From Algiphilus sp022763315 (GTDB lineage Bacteria; Pseudomonadota; Gammaproteobacteria; Nevskiales; Nevskiaceae), in assembly GCF_965249985.1 (NCBI RefSeq), contig NZ_OZ252280.1: DNA of 64,000 nt, one strand, 5' to 3'. Positions 16,740 to 25,786 of this stretch are shown piece by piece (positions within the stretch are counted from its first letter, which is position 1; each line of letters begins with the position of its first letter). The notes below the pieces were generated by a model that saw only the letters and a list, made by a program, of their open reading frames with translations, was not told the DNA's origin and made no database searches. The position numbers and the translations under genes are program-made.

Positions 16740-17465
16740 ATGATCGACAAGTCTTCGCTGGGCAAGCACATCTCGAAAGAGTTCAACGAGGAGATCGAAG
16801 ACCTGCGCGAGCGTGTGCTCAGCATGGGGGGCATCGTTGAGCAGCTGCTCAGCGATGCCGTGGAGGCCCTGGCCTCCGGTCGCGCGCCCGACTTCAAGGA
16901 AGTGAAGGCGGAAGACCGCAAGGTGAATACGCTCGAGGTATCGATTGACGAGTCGATTGCCGAGCTGATCGCGCGGCGCCAGCCGACCGCCAGCGATCTC
17001 CGCCTGGTGCTGACGGTGTCGCGCATCATTGTCGATCTCGAGCGCATCGGCGACGAGGCGAAGAAGGTCTACAAGATGGCGACGCGTCTGACCGATGCCC
17101 GCGGCCGTCACGCGGACGCCTTTACCGAGGCGGAGAATCTTGGCCTGCACGTGCAGAAAATGCTGCGCGGCGCCCTCGACGGTTTCGCGCGGATGGACCC
17201 GGAGGCGGCGCTGCGTGTCGCCCGCGAAGACGACAAGGTTGACCGCGAGCATGAGGAGATCATCCGACTCAACATGACCTACATGCTGGAAGACGCGCGC
17301 AACATCAAGCGCGCGGTGGACCTGATGTGGGCGGTCCGTGCACTCGAACGCATCGGTGACCACGCGCGCAACATCGGCGAGCACACCATCTACATGGTGA
17401 CTGGCCAGGATGTGCGCTACGTTGACATCGCCCGCGTTGAGGAGATTGTGCGCGACGCACAATAG
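16740..17465 (+). CDS. phoU: Phosphate signalling regulator PhoU
   Basis: A 241-residue all-helical protein made of two PhoU repeats. The metal-binding style motifs are ERIGDEAKKVYKM and ERIGDHARNIGEH, at equivalent places in the two halves. It links PstB to PhoR and represses the Pho regulon under phosphate sufficiency. ATG 16740 lies five bases after GGAGG; an upstream in-frame start at 16692 has no such site. The 165-bp gap after pstB contains a lone CTGTAAC half-site (16660-16666) but no full Pho box, so phoU may be read from the pst promoter or from an independent promoter. Confidence 0.97.
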   Translation: MIDKSSLGKHISKEFNEEIEDLRERVLSMGGIVEQLLSDAVEALASGRAPDFKEVKAEDRKVNTLEVSIDESIAELIARRQPTASDLRLVLTVSRIIVDLERIGDEAKKVYKMATRLTDARGRHADAFTEAENLGLHVQKMLRGALDGFARMDPEAALRVAREDDKVDREHEEIIRLNMTYMLEDARNIKRAVDLMWAVRALERIGDHARNIGEHTIYMVTGQDVRYVDIARVEEIVRDAQ

Positions 17466-17556
17466 CGCTTTCCCGGGCGCTGGCGCCGCGCCGGCGCGGG
17501 TTGTGCCGCGAGGCGGCTACAATATTGGCCGCTATTGAAGGCCAACCGAGCAATTT

Positions 17557-19839
17557 GTGCGATCCAAGCTGCGCGTCGCCGCGCTGGTGACTCTGGCCGT
17601 CGGCCTGGTCGCCGGCAGCCTGTATATTCTCTATCTCGATCAGGTGATCCGGGAGCGCTTTGCAGGTGTGCGCTGGGCGGTGCCCTCGAAGGTATTCGCT
17701 GCGCCCTTGGAGCTCTACCCCGGCAAGACCATGGACGCGCAGGCCCTGGCGCGGGAGCTTGATCGGCTGGGCTATCGCAAGGTCGGCACGCCCTCCAAGC
17801 CTGGCAGTTACGCCCAGTCCGGGCGTGCGGTCGATCTGGTCAGCCGCGCCTTTCAGTACTGGGACGGCAAGGAACCGTCGCGACGGCTGTTCGTGCGATT
17901 CGATGCCAGTGGCATCCGCGAGATCGTGGAGCCGGGTGTGTCCAGCAGTCACGCCCTGGTAAGGATCGACCCGCTGGCCATCGGCAGCATCCATGCCGCG
18001 CGTGCCGAGGATCGCCTCCTGTTGCGCCGCGAAGAAGTGCCGGAATTGCTCGCCAAGGGCATCATCCTGGTCGAAGACCGCCATTTCTATTCCCACTGGG
18101 GCGTTTCGCTGCGCGGTATCGCGCGTGCGATGGTGGCCAACATCAAGGCCGGCAGGGTGGTGCAGGGGGGCAGCACGATCACCCAGCAGCTGGTGCGCAA
18201 CTTCTTCCTCACGCTGGATCAGAACCTGCAGCGCAAGATCAAGGAGGCCATCATGGCGATCCTGCTTGAGTTGCACTACGACAAGGAAGAGGTGCTCGAG
18301 GCCTACATCAACGAGATCTTCCTGGGTCAGGATGGCAGCCGCGCGATTCACGGTTTCGGGCTGGCGGCGGGCCACTACTTCAACAAGCCGGTTTCGGAAC
18401 TCAACGCCGCCGAGACAGCCTTGTTGATTTCGCTGGCAAAAGGGGCTTCCTACTACAACCCGCGCCGGCATCCCGAGCGCGCGCGTGGGCGACGTGATCT
18501 GGTCCTCCGTCTCTTCCGGGATGACGGCTTGATCACCGAGGAGACCTATCAACGTGCTGTCGCCGCTCCGCTGGGTGTGGAAAGCGATGGCGACGGCGGC
18601 GCCGTGCGCTACCCAGCCTTTGTCGATCTGGTGCGGCGGCAGCTCGAAGCCGACTACCGCAAGGAAGACCTGCAGAGTGAGGGCCTGCGCATCTTCACCA
18701 CCCTCGATCCGCACGCACAGGCCGAGCTGGAACGCCACATCCGCGATGGTCTGGAACGGATCGAGGCGCAGCGCGGCATTGAGGAAGGCAGCCTGGAAGC
18801 CGCTGCACTGATCACGCGCACGGAAAGTGGCGAAGTGGCCGCGCTGGCCGGCGGTCGGGAAGGGCGCTATCGCGGTTTCAACCGCGCCTTGGACGCACGG
18901 CGGCCCATCGGCTCGTTGGCCAAGCCCTTCGTCTATCACACCGCACTCTCACAACCCGAACGGTTTCACCTGTACAGCCTGCTGGAGGACAAGCCACTGC
19001 GCCTCGAAATGCCCAATGGCTCCGTCTGGGAACCGAAGAATTATGATGCGGACGCGGTCTACGGTGAGGTGCGCCTGTATGAAGCCCTGGCGCGCTCCTA
19101 CAATCTGGCGACGGCGCACCTCGGGCTCGCCGTCACGCCCAAGGCGGTTGCGCGCACCATGCAGGCGGCCGGTTTGGAGCGCGCACCGGCAGCACTGCCT
19201 TCGCTTGCCCTAGGCGCCATTGATCTGTCGCCGATGGAGGTGGCGCAGATGTTCAGTACGCTCGCCAGCGGTGGCTTCCGCTACCCATTGACCGGCATTC
19301 GTGAGGTGACGGACGCGCAGGGCGAGCCTTTGACCCGCTACGGAATGCAGGTGGAACGCGGACTCGACGAAGCGCCCACCTACCTGACCAACTGGGCGCT
19401 TGAGCAAGTGGCCATCTTCGGTACCGGCAGTGGCGTTTACCGCTGGATTGAGCCGAGCACGCGGCTGGCTGGCAAGACCGGTACCACGGACGGCTATCGG
19501 GACGCCTGGTTCGCGGGTTTCGGTGGTGACCGGGTGGGCGTGTTCTGGGTCGGCCGCGATGACAACCAGCCCACCGGGCTGAGCGGAGCCAGCGGCGCGC
19601 TGCCATTGTGGTCGGCTACCATGGCGGCCCTCGACCTACAGAGTTTCGACCCCTTCATGCCTTCAAGCGTGACACAGGTGCAGATTGACCGCGACAGCGG
19701 CTTGCGCGCGGGCGAAGGGTGCCAGAAAGTGATCTCGTTGCCGTTCATCGAGGGTTTTGCGCCGGAGCGCGAGGCCCCCTGTGCGGGTAGCGACACCTCC
19801 GAAGGAGTGCGTGGATGGTTTCAGCGCCTGTGGCAATGA
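17557..19839 (+). CDS. mrcB: Bifunctional penicillin-binding protein 1b
   Basis: A 760-residue class A PBP. One N-terminal helix (about 8-30) is followed by a UB2H-type regulatory domain (about 60-140). The GT51 glycosyltransferase has VEDRHFYSHWG (catalytic Glu near 173) and GGSTITQQLVRNFF. The transpeptidase has SxxK in GSLAKP (Ser near 452), SYN in RSYNLAT and KTGTT near 640. It polymerises and crosslinks peptidoglycan in the periplasm. A GTG start is used, and TACAAT at 17518-17523 may be its -10 box. Its stop overlaps the start of a lipoprotein gene that looks like its activator, and the UB2H domain is the known docking site for such activators. Confidence 0.96.
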   Translation: MRSKLRVAALVTLAVGLVAGSLYILYLDQVIRERFAGVRWAVPSKVFAAPLELYPGKTMDAQALARELDRLGYRKVGTPSKPGSYAQSGRAVDLVSRAFQYWDGKEPSRRLFVRFDASGIREIVEPGVSSSHALVRIDPLAIGSIHAARAEDRLLLRREEVPELLAKGIILVEDRHFYSHWGVSLRGIARAMVANIKAGRVVQGGSTITQQLVRNFFLTLDQNLQRKIKEAIMAILLELHYDKEEVLEAYINEIFLGQDGSRAIHGFGLAAGHYFNKPVSELNAAETALLISLAKGASYYNPRRHPERARGRRDLVLRLFRDDGLITEETYQRAVAAPLGVESDGDGGAVRYPAFVDLVRRQLEADYRKEDLQSEGLRIFTTLDPHAQAELERHIRDGLERIEAQRGIEEGSLEAAALITRTESGEVAALAGGREGRYRGFNRALDARRPIGSLAKPFVYHTALSQPERFHLYSLLEDKPLRLEMPNGSVWEPKNYDADAVYGEVRLYEALARSYNLATAHLGLAVTPKAVARTMQAAGLERAPAALPSLALGAIDLSPMEVAQMFSTLASGGFRYPLTGIREVTDAQGEPLTRYGMQVERGLDEAPTYLTNWALEQVAIFGTGSGVYRWIEPSTRLAGKTGTTDGYRDAWFAGFGGDRVGVFWVGRDDNQPTGLSGASGALPLWSATMAALDLQSFDPFMPSSVTQVQIDRDSGLRAGEGCQKVISLPFIEGFAPEREAPCAGSDTSEGVRGWFQRLWQ

Positions 19840-20423
19840 CACGTGGTGTGCTGGTTGTGCTGTCTCTGACGCTGGGTGCCTGCGGCACCCTGCCGCAGGA
19901 ACGCACCACGGGAACGGTGACTGGCCCGTCGTCCTCGGCGCCTGCCCAGGATGAGGAGACGGCGACCGGGCAGCGGCAGGCGCCCCGGGACGGTACCGAA
20001 GTCGCCATCTACCAGCCACCGGAACGGGAGCAGCCCGAGGCGCTGACTGAGCAGTATCCGCGCAAGGTCGCGGAGGTGAGCGGGCCTGCGGTGGTGAGTC
20101 TGGTGAAACAAGCCGATCAGGCGGCGCGCGAGGGGCGTCCCGAAACCGCGATTGCGGTGCTGGAGCGGGCGTTGCGTATCGAGCCTCGCAACGCCTTTGT
20201 CTGGGCCCGCCTGGCCGAAGTCCGCCTGCAAGCGGGGGAGTCGCAGCAGGCGGCAGCCACGGCAGACCGGGCCAACAGCCTGGCACGCGGCAACCCGTAC
20301 CTGGAAGCGCGCAACTGGCGCACCCTCGCCGACGCACGCCGGCAGCAGGGCGATACCCAGGGTGCCCAGCTCGCCCGTCAGCAAGCGGAGCAAGCGCGCC
20401 TGCGCCAGACGGGTGGAGATTGA
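19836..20423 (+). CDS. lpoP: TPR outer-membrane lipoprotein, LpoP-like PBP1b activator
   Basis: A 195-residue lipoprotein. Its ATG overlaps the mrcB stop (ATGA), so it is translationally coupled to PBP1b. The lipobox LTLGAC places the lipidated Cys at about residue 16, followed by Gly, which favours the outer membrane. A Pro/Gln/Thr-rich linker (about 20-75) leads to tetratricopeptide repeats (about 85-165, with ETAIAVLERALRIEP and AVWARLAEV-like helices). Pseudomonas and Acinetobacter LpoP have this architecture and gene position and activate PBP1b. The function here is inferred from both. The gene also overlaps the following helicase gene by 11 bases. Confidence 0.82.
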   Translation: MTRGVLVVLSLTLGACGTLPQERTTGTVTGPSSSAPAQDEETATGQRQAPRDGTEVAIYQPPEREQPEALTEQYPRKVAEVSGPAVVSLVKQADQAAREGRPETAIAVLERALRIEPRNAFVWARLAEVRLQAGESQQAAATADRANSLARGNPYLEARNWRTLADARRQQGDTQGAQLARQQAEQARLRQTGGD

Positions 20424-22410
20424 TCCCGACGCATCGCTGACGCGTCAGGCAAGCCGGGAGCTCGCCGCCGGCGGCGCGCTGGCCCAGCGCATTCCTGGTT
20501 TCAGTGAGCGTCGTGTTCAGCGGGATATGGCCGAGCAGGTCGCACAGGCCATTACGGACAGCGCCACCTTGCTGGTCGAGGCCGGCACCGGGACCGGCAA
20601 GACGATGGCCTATCTGCTTCCCGCCGTGCTGTCGGGCAAGCGCACCGTGGTCAGCACGGGTACCAAAAATCTCCAGGATCAGCTCTACCAGCGCGACCTT
20701 CCGCGCCTGCTGGAGGCTCTTGGCATGCCGGTGCGCACCGCGTTGCTCAAGGGCCGGGCCAACTATCTTTGTCGCTATCGGCTGAAGCAGGCGGCGGAAC
20801 AGCCGGGCACGGACAGCGCGCGCATCCTGTCACTGCGCCAATTCATGGAAGCCTCGGCATCGGGGGAACTGGCTGACTACGGCAAGCTCGCCGATCAGGA
20901 CCCACTGCGCCCCCGTGTGACCTCGACCGCGGACAATTGCCTGGGCACGCGCTGTCCGGATTATGACGATTGCTTTGTCTTTGCCGCTCGCCGGCGCGCG
21001 CTGGACGCCGATCTTGTGGTGGTCAACCACCATCTGCTCTTCGCGGATTTCGCGGTGCGCGAAGCCGGCTTCAGCGAGATTCTCCCCGGTGCCGAGATCG
21101 TGATCGTCGATGAGGCGCATCAGTTGCCCGATCTCGCGGCCAGTGCCTTCGGACAGCGTTTGTCGACCCGCCAGCTGAGCGAACTGAGCCGTGACGCCCG
21201 GCGCTGCTGCGTCGCTTTCGAAACCCCTGCTGCCAGCGAGACCTTGCAGCGCCTGGCCGACCTGTGTGCCGCGCTGGAAAGCGAACTGGGGGCCCTGGAA
21301 GGGCGCACCGCTTGGCAGCGCTTGCGCCTGCAGACCGGGGTTGAGTCCCTCATTGGCGATACCGCCAAGACGCTGGAAGCGCTGGCGGCGCTGCTCGATG
21401 CAATGGCGGACGACGAGGAGCGCCGCCGACTGGCGGAACGCTGCCGCGAGCAGCTGACCGTGCTGGCCGCCTTCGTCGACCGCGATCCGCCAGAGGGTAC
21501 CGCGCCGCACGGCGTGGACGGTGGCCTGGAGCCGGACGACAGTGCCGTGACGGAGATGGTGCGTTGGGCGGAGCCGCTCGGCTGGGGCGGTGCGTTGTGC
21601 GCCAGTCCTGCGGACATCAGCGCCGCCTATCGCAGGGCGTCTTCCGGTCACCCCGGTGCCTGGATCTATGTGTCGGCCACCTTGTCCGTGAACGGCCGCT
21701 TCGATCTCTTCCGCGGCCAACTGGGCCTCGCCGCGGAGACCCGCGAATGCGTTCTGCCACCGGTGTTCGACTATGAGTCGCAGTGCCGGCTGTGGGTACC
21801 CGCGGCGCTGCCCGCGCCGGGTGGCGATCAGCACACGCGCGCCCTGCTGCGGACGGTGCTTCCGGCGTTGGAGGCCAGCGATGGGGGTGCCTTTCTGCTG
21901 ATGACAACGCATCGCGCCGTCAAGGAGGCCGCGGCCTTGCTGCGCGCCGACGGGCGTTTCCCGCTCTTCGTACAGAGTGAGGACGATCGCGCGCGACTGC
22001 TGCGCGGCTTCAGCGAAGCCGGCAACGGTGTGCTGATCGGCGCCGCCAGCTTCTGGGAAGGCGTCGATGTCCCGGGTAACGCGCTGCGCATGGTGATCAT
22101 CGATAAACTGCCGTTCGCACCGCCCGACGATCCGGTGGTGGAAGCGCGTCGTGAACGGATCGAGCGCGACGGCGGCAATGCCTTCATGGACTATCAGTTG
22201 CCACAGGCCATTCTCGCGCTGCGTCAGGGAGTCGGGCGGCTGATCCGGAGCGAGAGCGACCGTGGCCTGCTCGTACTGGGCGACCCCCGGGTCCGCTCGG
22301 CGCGCTACGGCGCCAAGGTACTGCGCGCACTGCCCGCCATGCCGCAGCTAGAAGCCACCGAAGAGGCGGTCGCTTTCGCCCAGCAACTACATCCAGGAGC
22401 GTCCCCGTGA
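20413..22410 (+). CDS. ATP-dependent DNA helicase, YoaA/DinG family
   Basis: A 665-residue superfamily 2 helicase of the XPD-like iron-sulphur group. Walker A is AGTGTGKT (about 57-63) and the DEAH box is in VDEAHQLPD (about 232). Four cysteines at about 120, 176, 181 and 187 (LCRYR, NCLGTRCPDYDDC) would hold a 4Fe-4S cluster. The C-terminal motifs SFWEGVDVPG and QGVGRLIRSESDRG are present. Length and motifs match YoaA more than DinG. It unwinds DNA 5' to 3' during replication-stress repair. The start is GTG 20413, because the longer open frame would lie wholly inside the lipoprotein gene. It overlaps tsaB by four bases. Confidence 0.92.
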   Translation: MEIDPDASLTRQASRELAAGGALAQRIPGFSERRVQRDMAEQVAQAITDSATLLVEAGTGTGKTMAYLLPAVLSGKRTVVSTGTKNLQDQLYQRDLPRLLEALGMPVRTALLKGRANYLCRYRLKQAAEQPGTDSARILSLRQFMEASASGELADYGKLADQDPLRPRVTSTADNCLGTRCPDYDDCFVFAARRRALDADLVVVNHHLLFADFAVREAGFSEILPGAEIVIVDEAHQLPDLAASAFGQRLSTRQLSELSRDARRCCVAFETPAASETLQRLADLCAALESELGALEGRTAWQRLRLQTGVESLIGDTAKTLEALAALLDAMADDEERRRLAERCREQLTVLAAFVDRDPPEGTAPHGVDGGLEPDDSAVTEMVRWAEPLGWGGALCASPADISAAYRRASSGHPGAWIYVSATLSVNGRFDLFRGQLGLAAETRECVLPPVFDYESQCRLWVPAALPAPGGDQHTRALLRTVLPALEASDGGAFLLMTTHRAVKEAAALLRADGRFPLFVQSEDDRARLLRGFSEAGNGVLIGAASFWEGVDVPGNALRMVIIDKLPFAPPDDPVVEARRERIERDGGNAFMDYQLPQAILALRQGVGRLIRSESDRGLLVLGDPRVRSARYGAKVLRALPAMPQLEATEEAVAFAQQLHPGASP

Positions 22411-23147
22411 AACTGCTTGCGGTCGATACCGCCACCGCCCGGCTCTGTGTTGGCGTACGCAATGGCGATCAAAGCCGCAGCGATGCATCGACGGGCAGTG
22501 CGGCCCACGCCCGATCGCTCCCGCAGCGCGTCAGTGATCTGCTCGCGGCGATGGGGCTGACGCCGAAAATGCTCGATGCCATCGTGGTCGGCGTCGGGCC
22601 TGGCAGCTTTTCCGGGTTGCGCATCGGCATGGGCTTCGCGCAAGCGATGGCGTGGGCACTGGATCGTCCGCTCGTGCCGGTGGGGTCACTCGAGGCCATG
22701 GCAGCGCATTGCCTGCAACGCAATCATCAGGCGGAGGCCGTCTGGGCCGCGCTGGACGCGCGCATGGGCTCGGTCTACGCCGCCTGCTTTGGGCCCGATG
22801 GCAGCGGCGAGTTGCGCCCCCGGAGCCCGGTTCAGGAATGGCCGGCAGAGGCGTTCTTCCATGCACGCGCGGTTGATCAAAGGGATGCGGCTAACGATTG
22901 CCGTCGTACCTGGTTGGTCGGCAACGCGCTCGGCCTGGCGCAGGCGCAGGCCGTGGACGCGGGGGTGTGGGGGGGCGTTGATGCGGAGGCATTGCCGCAT
23001 CCGGAGCCGCTCCTGCGGCTGGGTGCAATGCGGCTTGCGGCGGGCCATCATGTCAGCGCACAGGCGTTGACCCCGCTCTATGTGCGCGATCGCGTGGCCC
23101 TGACGCGGGCGCAGCGCGCGGCCGGCGAGCAGCTCGGCGCCCCGTGA
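22407..23147 (+). CDS. tsaB: tRNA N6-threonylcarbamoyladenosine synthesis protein TsaB
   Basis: A 246-residue ASKHA-fold protein. Its opening MKLLAVDTATARLCVGV and the segment GVGPGSFSGLRIGMG are typical of TsaB. TsaB dimerises with TsaD and, with TsaE and TsaC, makes t6A37 in ANN-decoding tRNAs such as the tRNA-Lys of this window. The GTG start overlaps the helicase stop (GTGA), so it is cotranscribed. Its stop lies only four bases from the convergent sixA stop. Confidence 0.94.
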   Translation: MKLLAVDTATARLCVGVRNGDQSRSDASTGSAAHARSLPQRVSDLLAAMGLTPKMLDAIVVGVGPGSFSGLRIGMGFAQAMAWALDRPLVPVGSLEAMAAHCLQRNHQAEAVWAALDARMGSVYAACFGPDGSGELRPRSPVQEWPAEAFFHARAVDQRDAANDCRRTWLVGNALGLAQAQAVDAGVWGGVDAEALPHPEPLLRLGAMRLAAGHHVSAQALTPLYVRDRVALTRAQRAAGEQLGAP

Positions 23148-23151
23148 GGCG

Positions 23152-23655
23152 CTAGCCGTCGAGGTCGCGCGGGCGGTGGTAGGCCAGAAGCCGACCGCAG
23201 CCCGGTGTGAGTGCGGACCAACGCGCACAATCGAGGCGCAACATGACGAGGGCCGCGGTCGGCATGTCAACGCCCTTGAGTTCGTCGCACAGCCAGCCGG
23301 CGAAGGCGGAAATGCCAGGATTGTGGCCAAAGGCCATGAGCGCTTGGCCGTCGTCAGGTTGTGCCTGCACCACGTCGCACCAGTCGCCCGCGCTGGCCTC
23401 GTAGAGGCGTGCATCGATGCGCATGGTGCGGGCATCGATGTCGAAGGCTTCAGCAAAGCGTCGCGCGGTGGTGATCGCGCGTACGGCGGGAGAGCTCAGC
23501 AGCACCGGTACCTGGGCGCATTCCGCGGCGGCGCGCTGGGCCATGCGGGGTGCGTCGCGGCGGCCGCGCGCATTCAGGGGCCGCTCGAAATCCTCGAGCT
23601 CGGGGTCGTCCCAGGCCGATTTGGCGTGACGGACCAGGCTGAGCGTGAGGCTCAT
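23152..23655 (-). CDS. sixA: Phosphohistidine phosphatase SixA
   Basis: A 167-residue histidine-phosphatase-fold protein. The N-terminal LVRHAKSAW holds the RH(A/G) nucleophile motif (His near residue 10), ERPLNARGRRDA holds the conserved Arg, and the second His is in MAFGHNPGIS. The short form without extra domains fits SixA, which removes phosphate from His in phosphorelay or PTS proteins. ATG 23655 has a good AGGAG site. The start overlaps the stop of the upstream methyltransferase gene by four bases, so the two form a small operon. Confidence 0.92.
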   Translation of the reverse strand: MSLTLSLVRHAKSAWDDPELEDFERPLNARGRRDAPRMAQRAAAECAQVPVLLSSPAVRAITTARRFAEAFDIDARTMRIDARLYEASAGDWCDVVQAQPDDGQALMAFGHNPGISAFAGWLCDELKGVDMPTAALVMLRLDCARWSALTPGCGRLLAYHRPRDLDG

Positions 23656-24245
23656 GATGTCTCCTTGACGTCGGGAATGGGGTTGTATAAATCGAAGCGT
23701 ACGCTGTTGCCGCGCAGACTTTCCATGGGAGACAGGCCCGCCAGCGGCGGTGCCCGGAGTGCGCGTTTGACCACCACGCGACGATGCGCGGCAGCGCGCG
23801 CCAGCGGAAGTAGCGCGTCCGCATCCGGATCGTTGCCGACCAGGCTGCGCAGCTGCTGGGCCTGGGCATCGGGCAGGGCATGCTTGCGCGTGGGGCTGTA
23901 CATGGGGTCGAGGTAGACCGCGTCCCATTGGCGGTGCTGCAGCTGGTCACGCGCGTCCCCGGCAAAGAGATGCAGTCGCTCGCGCAGCGCCGGCGGCAGG
24001 CTGCCAATGGCGCGTTGCAGAAAGGCGATGACATCAGGGTGTCGCTCGCATACGGTCACGTCCGCACCCAGGGCCGCCATCAAGGCGGCATCGCGACCGA
24101 AGCCCGCGGTGGCGTCGCAGATGCGCAGATGTGGATGGCGTTGCAAGCCGACCGCGCGACTGAGCAGCTGCTTGCGTCCGGCGGCGGTGCGCCGTTGCAG
24201 GGCTTGCCGCCATTGGGCAAGCGCATCCTCGTCAGCCAAGATCAT
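23652..24245 (-). CDS. rsmJ: RsmJ-like 16S rRNA m2G1516 methyltransferase, short form
   Basis: A 197-residue class I methyltransferase. The SAM-binding motif DATAGFGRDAALMAALG (about 44) and the catalytic motif DPMY (about 113) match RsmJ, as do HKxAL-like and VVVKR segments. E. coli RsmJ has about 250 residues. The N-terminal segment of about 60 residues is missing here, and an in-frame TGA 12 codons upstream of ATG 24245 shows that it is not encoded in this frame. The catalytic core is complete, so it is probably active with a reduced substrate-binding part. Another GSMT-fold enzyme is the main alternative. Confidence 0.85.
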   Translation of the reverse strand: MILADEDALAQWRQALQRRTAAGRKQLLSRAVGLQRHPHLRICDATAGFGRDAALMAALGADVTVCERHPDVIAFLQRAIGSLPPALRERLHLFAGDARDQLQHRQWDAVYLDPMYSPTRKHALPDAQAQQLRSLVGNDPDADALLPLARAAAHRRVVVKRALRAPPLAGLSPMESLRGNSVRFDLYNPIPDVKETS

Positions 24246-24397
24246 GGGCCGTAGGGTGTCGCGGGGTTCAGCCTGCGCTCAGCGCATGCGCCGCAACCAT
24301 CGTCGATATTCCAGTGTGCCGTCCCCGGTCCTCGTACGTGCATCTGGTAGGCTCTTTGGTGGATATCTCGCAAGCGCTGCCCCCGCGGAGGAGGGTG

Positions 24398-24757
24398 ATG
24401 AAGATCAAGGAACTGCTCGAAATCTGGCACGACGGCGCCAGCGACCCGTTTACCGCGGAATCCTACTGCGTCCGGCTTCCTGTGTACGACGCCGCCCGCT
24501 TGGCGGCGCTGTCCGAACTGTTTCCCGGGCGCAGCGCCGAGGCTTTGCTGACCGATCTGCTGACGGCCTCCCTCGATGAACTGGAATCGAATTTTCCCTA
24601 CCAACGCGGCGACCGCGTAGTCGAGCACGACGAGATGGGGGACCCCATCTACGAAGATGTGGGTCTGGGTCCTCGCTTCCACGATCTGACCCGCAAGCAC
24701 GCGGCACGTCTGAAGGCAGAGGCCCAGAAGAAGGCCACTTCCAGCGACGAGGCGTGA
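24398..24757 (+). CDS. Conserved hypothetical protein
   Basis: A 119-residue acidic, largely helical protein starting MKIKELLEIWHDGASDPFTA. A GGAGG site lies five bases before ATG 24398. The middle (SELFPGRSAEALLTDLLTAS) looks like a small ribbon-helix or DNA-independent helical bundle, and the end is a charged tail (RLKAEAQKKATSSDEA). I recall similar short proteins in pseudomonads without assigned function, and none is proposed here. Its stop overlaps the start of the NUDIX gene (GTGA), so it heads a three-gene operon with the NUDIX and MazG-like genes. Confidence 0.75.
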   Translation: MKIKELLEIWHDGASDPFTAESYCVRLPVYDAARLAALSELFPGRSAEALLTDLLTASLDELESNFPYQRGDRVVEHDEMGDPIYEDVGLGPRFHDLTRKHAARLKAEAQKKATSSDEA

Positions 24758-25389
24758 GCATGGCGATGGAGCAGGCGCTGCGCGGGGCGCTTGGTCCTGC
24801 ACCCCGGATTCTTGAGCCAGGAGCAGAGCGGCCTTTGGTCGATCTCGAACTCCCGCTGGGCCTGGATCGGCTGGTGACGCGCAAGCGGCTGGAGGGATTT
24901 ACCCGTGCCGCCGTGATGGTGCCCATCCTGCGTCGCGCGCAGGGGCACCAGGTGCTGTTCACCCGCCGGGCCGACCATTTGCGCGCCCATCGCGGGCAGG
25001 TGAGTTTTCCGGGCGGGCGATACGAGGCTGCCGACCAGCAGTTGGTCAACACCGCGCTGCGCGAAACTGAGGAGGAAATCGGCCTGTCGCGTGCGCATGT
25101 GGAAGTGATCGGTTGCCTCGATGACTATCCGACGATCACGCGCTATCTGGTGACACCGGTGGTAGCCATCATCGACACACCGCCCGATCTTTACGCCGAC
25201 GATGGCGAGGTAGCGGAGATCTTTGAGATTCCGCTCGCGCATCTGCTGCAGCGCGACAGCTATCAGCGCCGATTCTTCACGCGCGAGGGGCTGCGTGTGC
25301 CCTTCTTTCAGATCGAGTACGGCGGTCATGTCGTCTGGGGTGCCACTGCCGGCATGCTTTGGAACATGTACAACAAGCTCACGGCATGA
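24754..25389 (+). CDS. nudL: NUDIX CoA diphosphatase (NudL type)
   Basis: A 211-residue NUDIX hydrolase. The segment RAHRGQVSFPGG directly before the Nudix box is the signature of the coenzyme A pyrophosphatase subfamily (UPF0035). The catalytic helix has LRETEEEIGL. These enzymes split CoA and oxidised CoA into 3',5'-ADP and 4'-phosphopantetheine. A GTG start at 24754 overlaps the previous stop; ATG 24760 is the alternative. Its stop overlaps the following MazG-like start (ATGA), so the two nucleotide-pool enzymes are coupled. Confidence 0.9.
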   Translation: MSMAMEQALRGALGPAPRILEPGAERPLVDLELPLGLDRLVTRKRLEGFTRAAVMVPILRRAQGHQVLFTRRADHLRAHRGQVSFPGGRYEAADQQLVNTALRETEEEIGLSRAHVEVIGCLDDYPTITRYLVTPVVAIIDTPPDLYADDGEVAEIFEIPLAHLLQRDSYQRRFFTREGLRVPFFQIEYGGHVVWGATAGMLWNMYNKLTA

Positions 25390-25766
25390 AGGCCTTGTGG
25401 GAGGCCGTCCAGGTCAGACAATGCGAGGCGGCAGACGCGGGCTTCGATTGGCCGGATGTCCACGGTGTGCTCGACAAGTTGCGCGAGGAAGTCGGCGAAC
25501 TGGCGGAGGCAGCAGTCTTGCCCGAAGGCGACGAATGCCGTGCTCGCTGCCTGCACGAACTGGGCGATCTGCTGTTCGTGCTCGCGCATCTCAGTCGTCG
25601 CCTTGAGGCCGATCCCGAAGTGGCGCTTGAGCAGGCCTTAACGCGCTTCAATGCGCGCTTTTCGGAGGTGATGCGGAATGCGGACCAGCTCCCTCCGCTG
25701 GGCGATCCAAGCCGCCTCGAAGTGATGGAGGCGCGCTGGAAGGCCGCGAAGCGGCGCGGGCTCTAG
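25386..25766 (+). CDS. Single-domain MazG-like nucleotide pyrophosphohydrolase
   Basis: A 126-residue all-alpha NTP-PPase. The metal-binding pattern is EEVGELAEA followed by ELGDLLFVLAHLSRRL, which supplies the acidic ligands of the MazG fold. E. coli MazG has two such domains (263 residues); this is one domain with a short basic C-terminal extension. It probably hydrolyses aberrant or excess nucleoside triphosphates. The ATG at 25386 overlaps the NUDIX stop. It converges with the parA gene, whose stop is 21 bases away. Confidence 0.82.
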   Translation: MKALWEAVQVRQCEAADAGFDWPDVHGVLDKLREEVGELAEAAVLPEGDECRARCLHELGDLLFVLAHLSRRLEADPEVALEQALTRFNARFSEVMRNADQLPPLGDPSRLEVMEARWKAAKRRGL

Positions 25767-25786
25767 GGCGAGATCTGTGCCGTCGC

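Noticed and set aside
25386..25766. MazG-like protein as an antitoxin or phage defence factor
   Set aside because: It is translationally coupled to a CoA diphosphatase and has no toxin partner, so a housekeeping nucleotide role is simpler.
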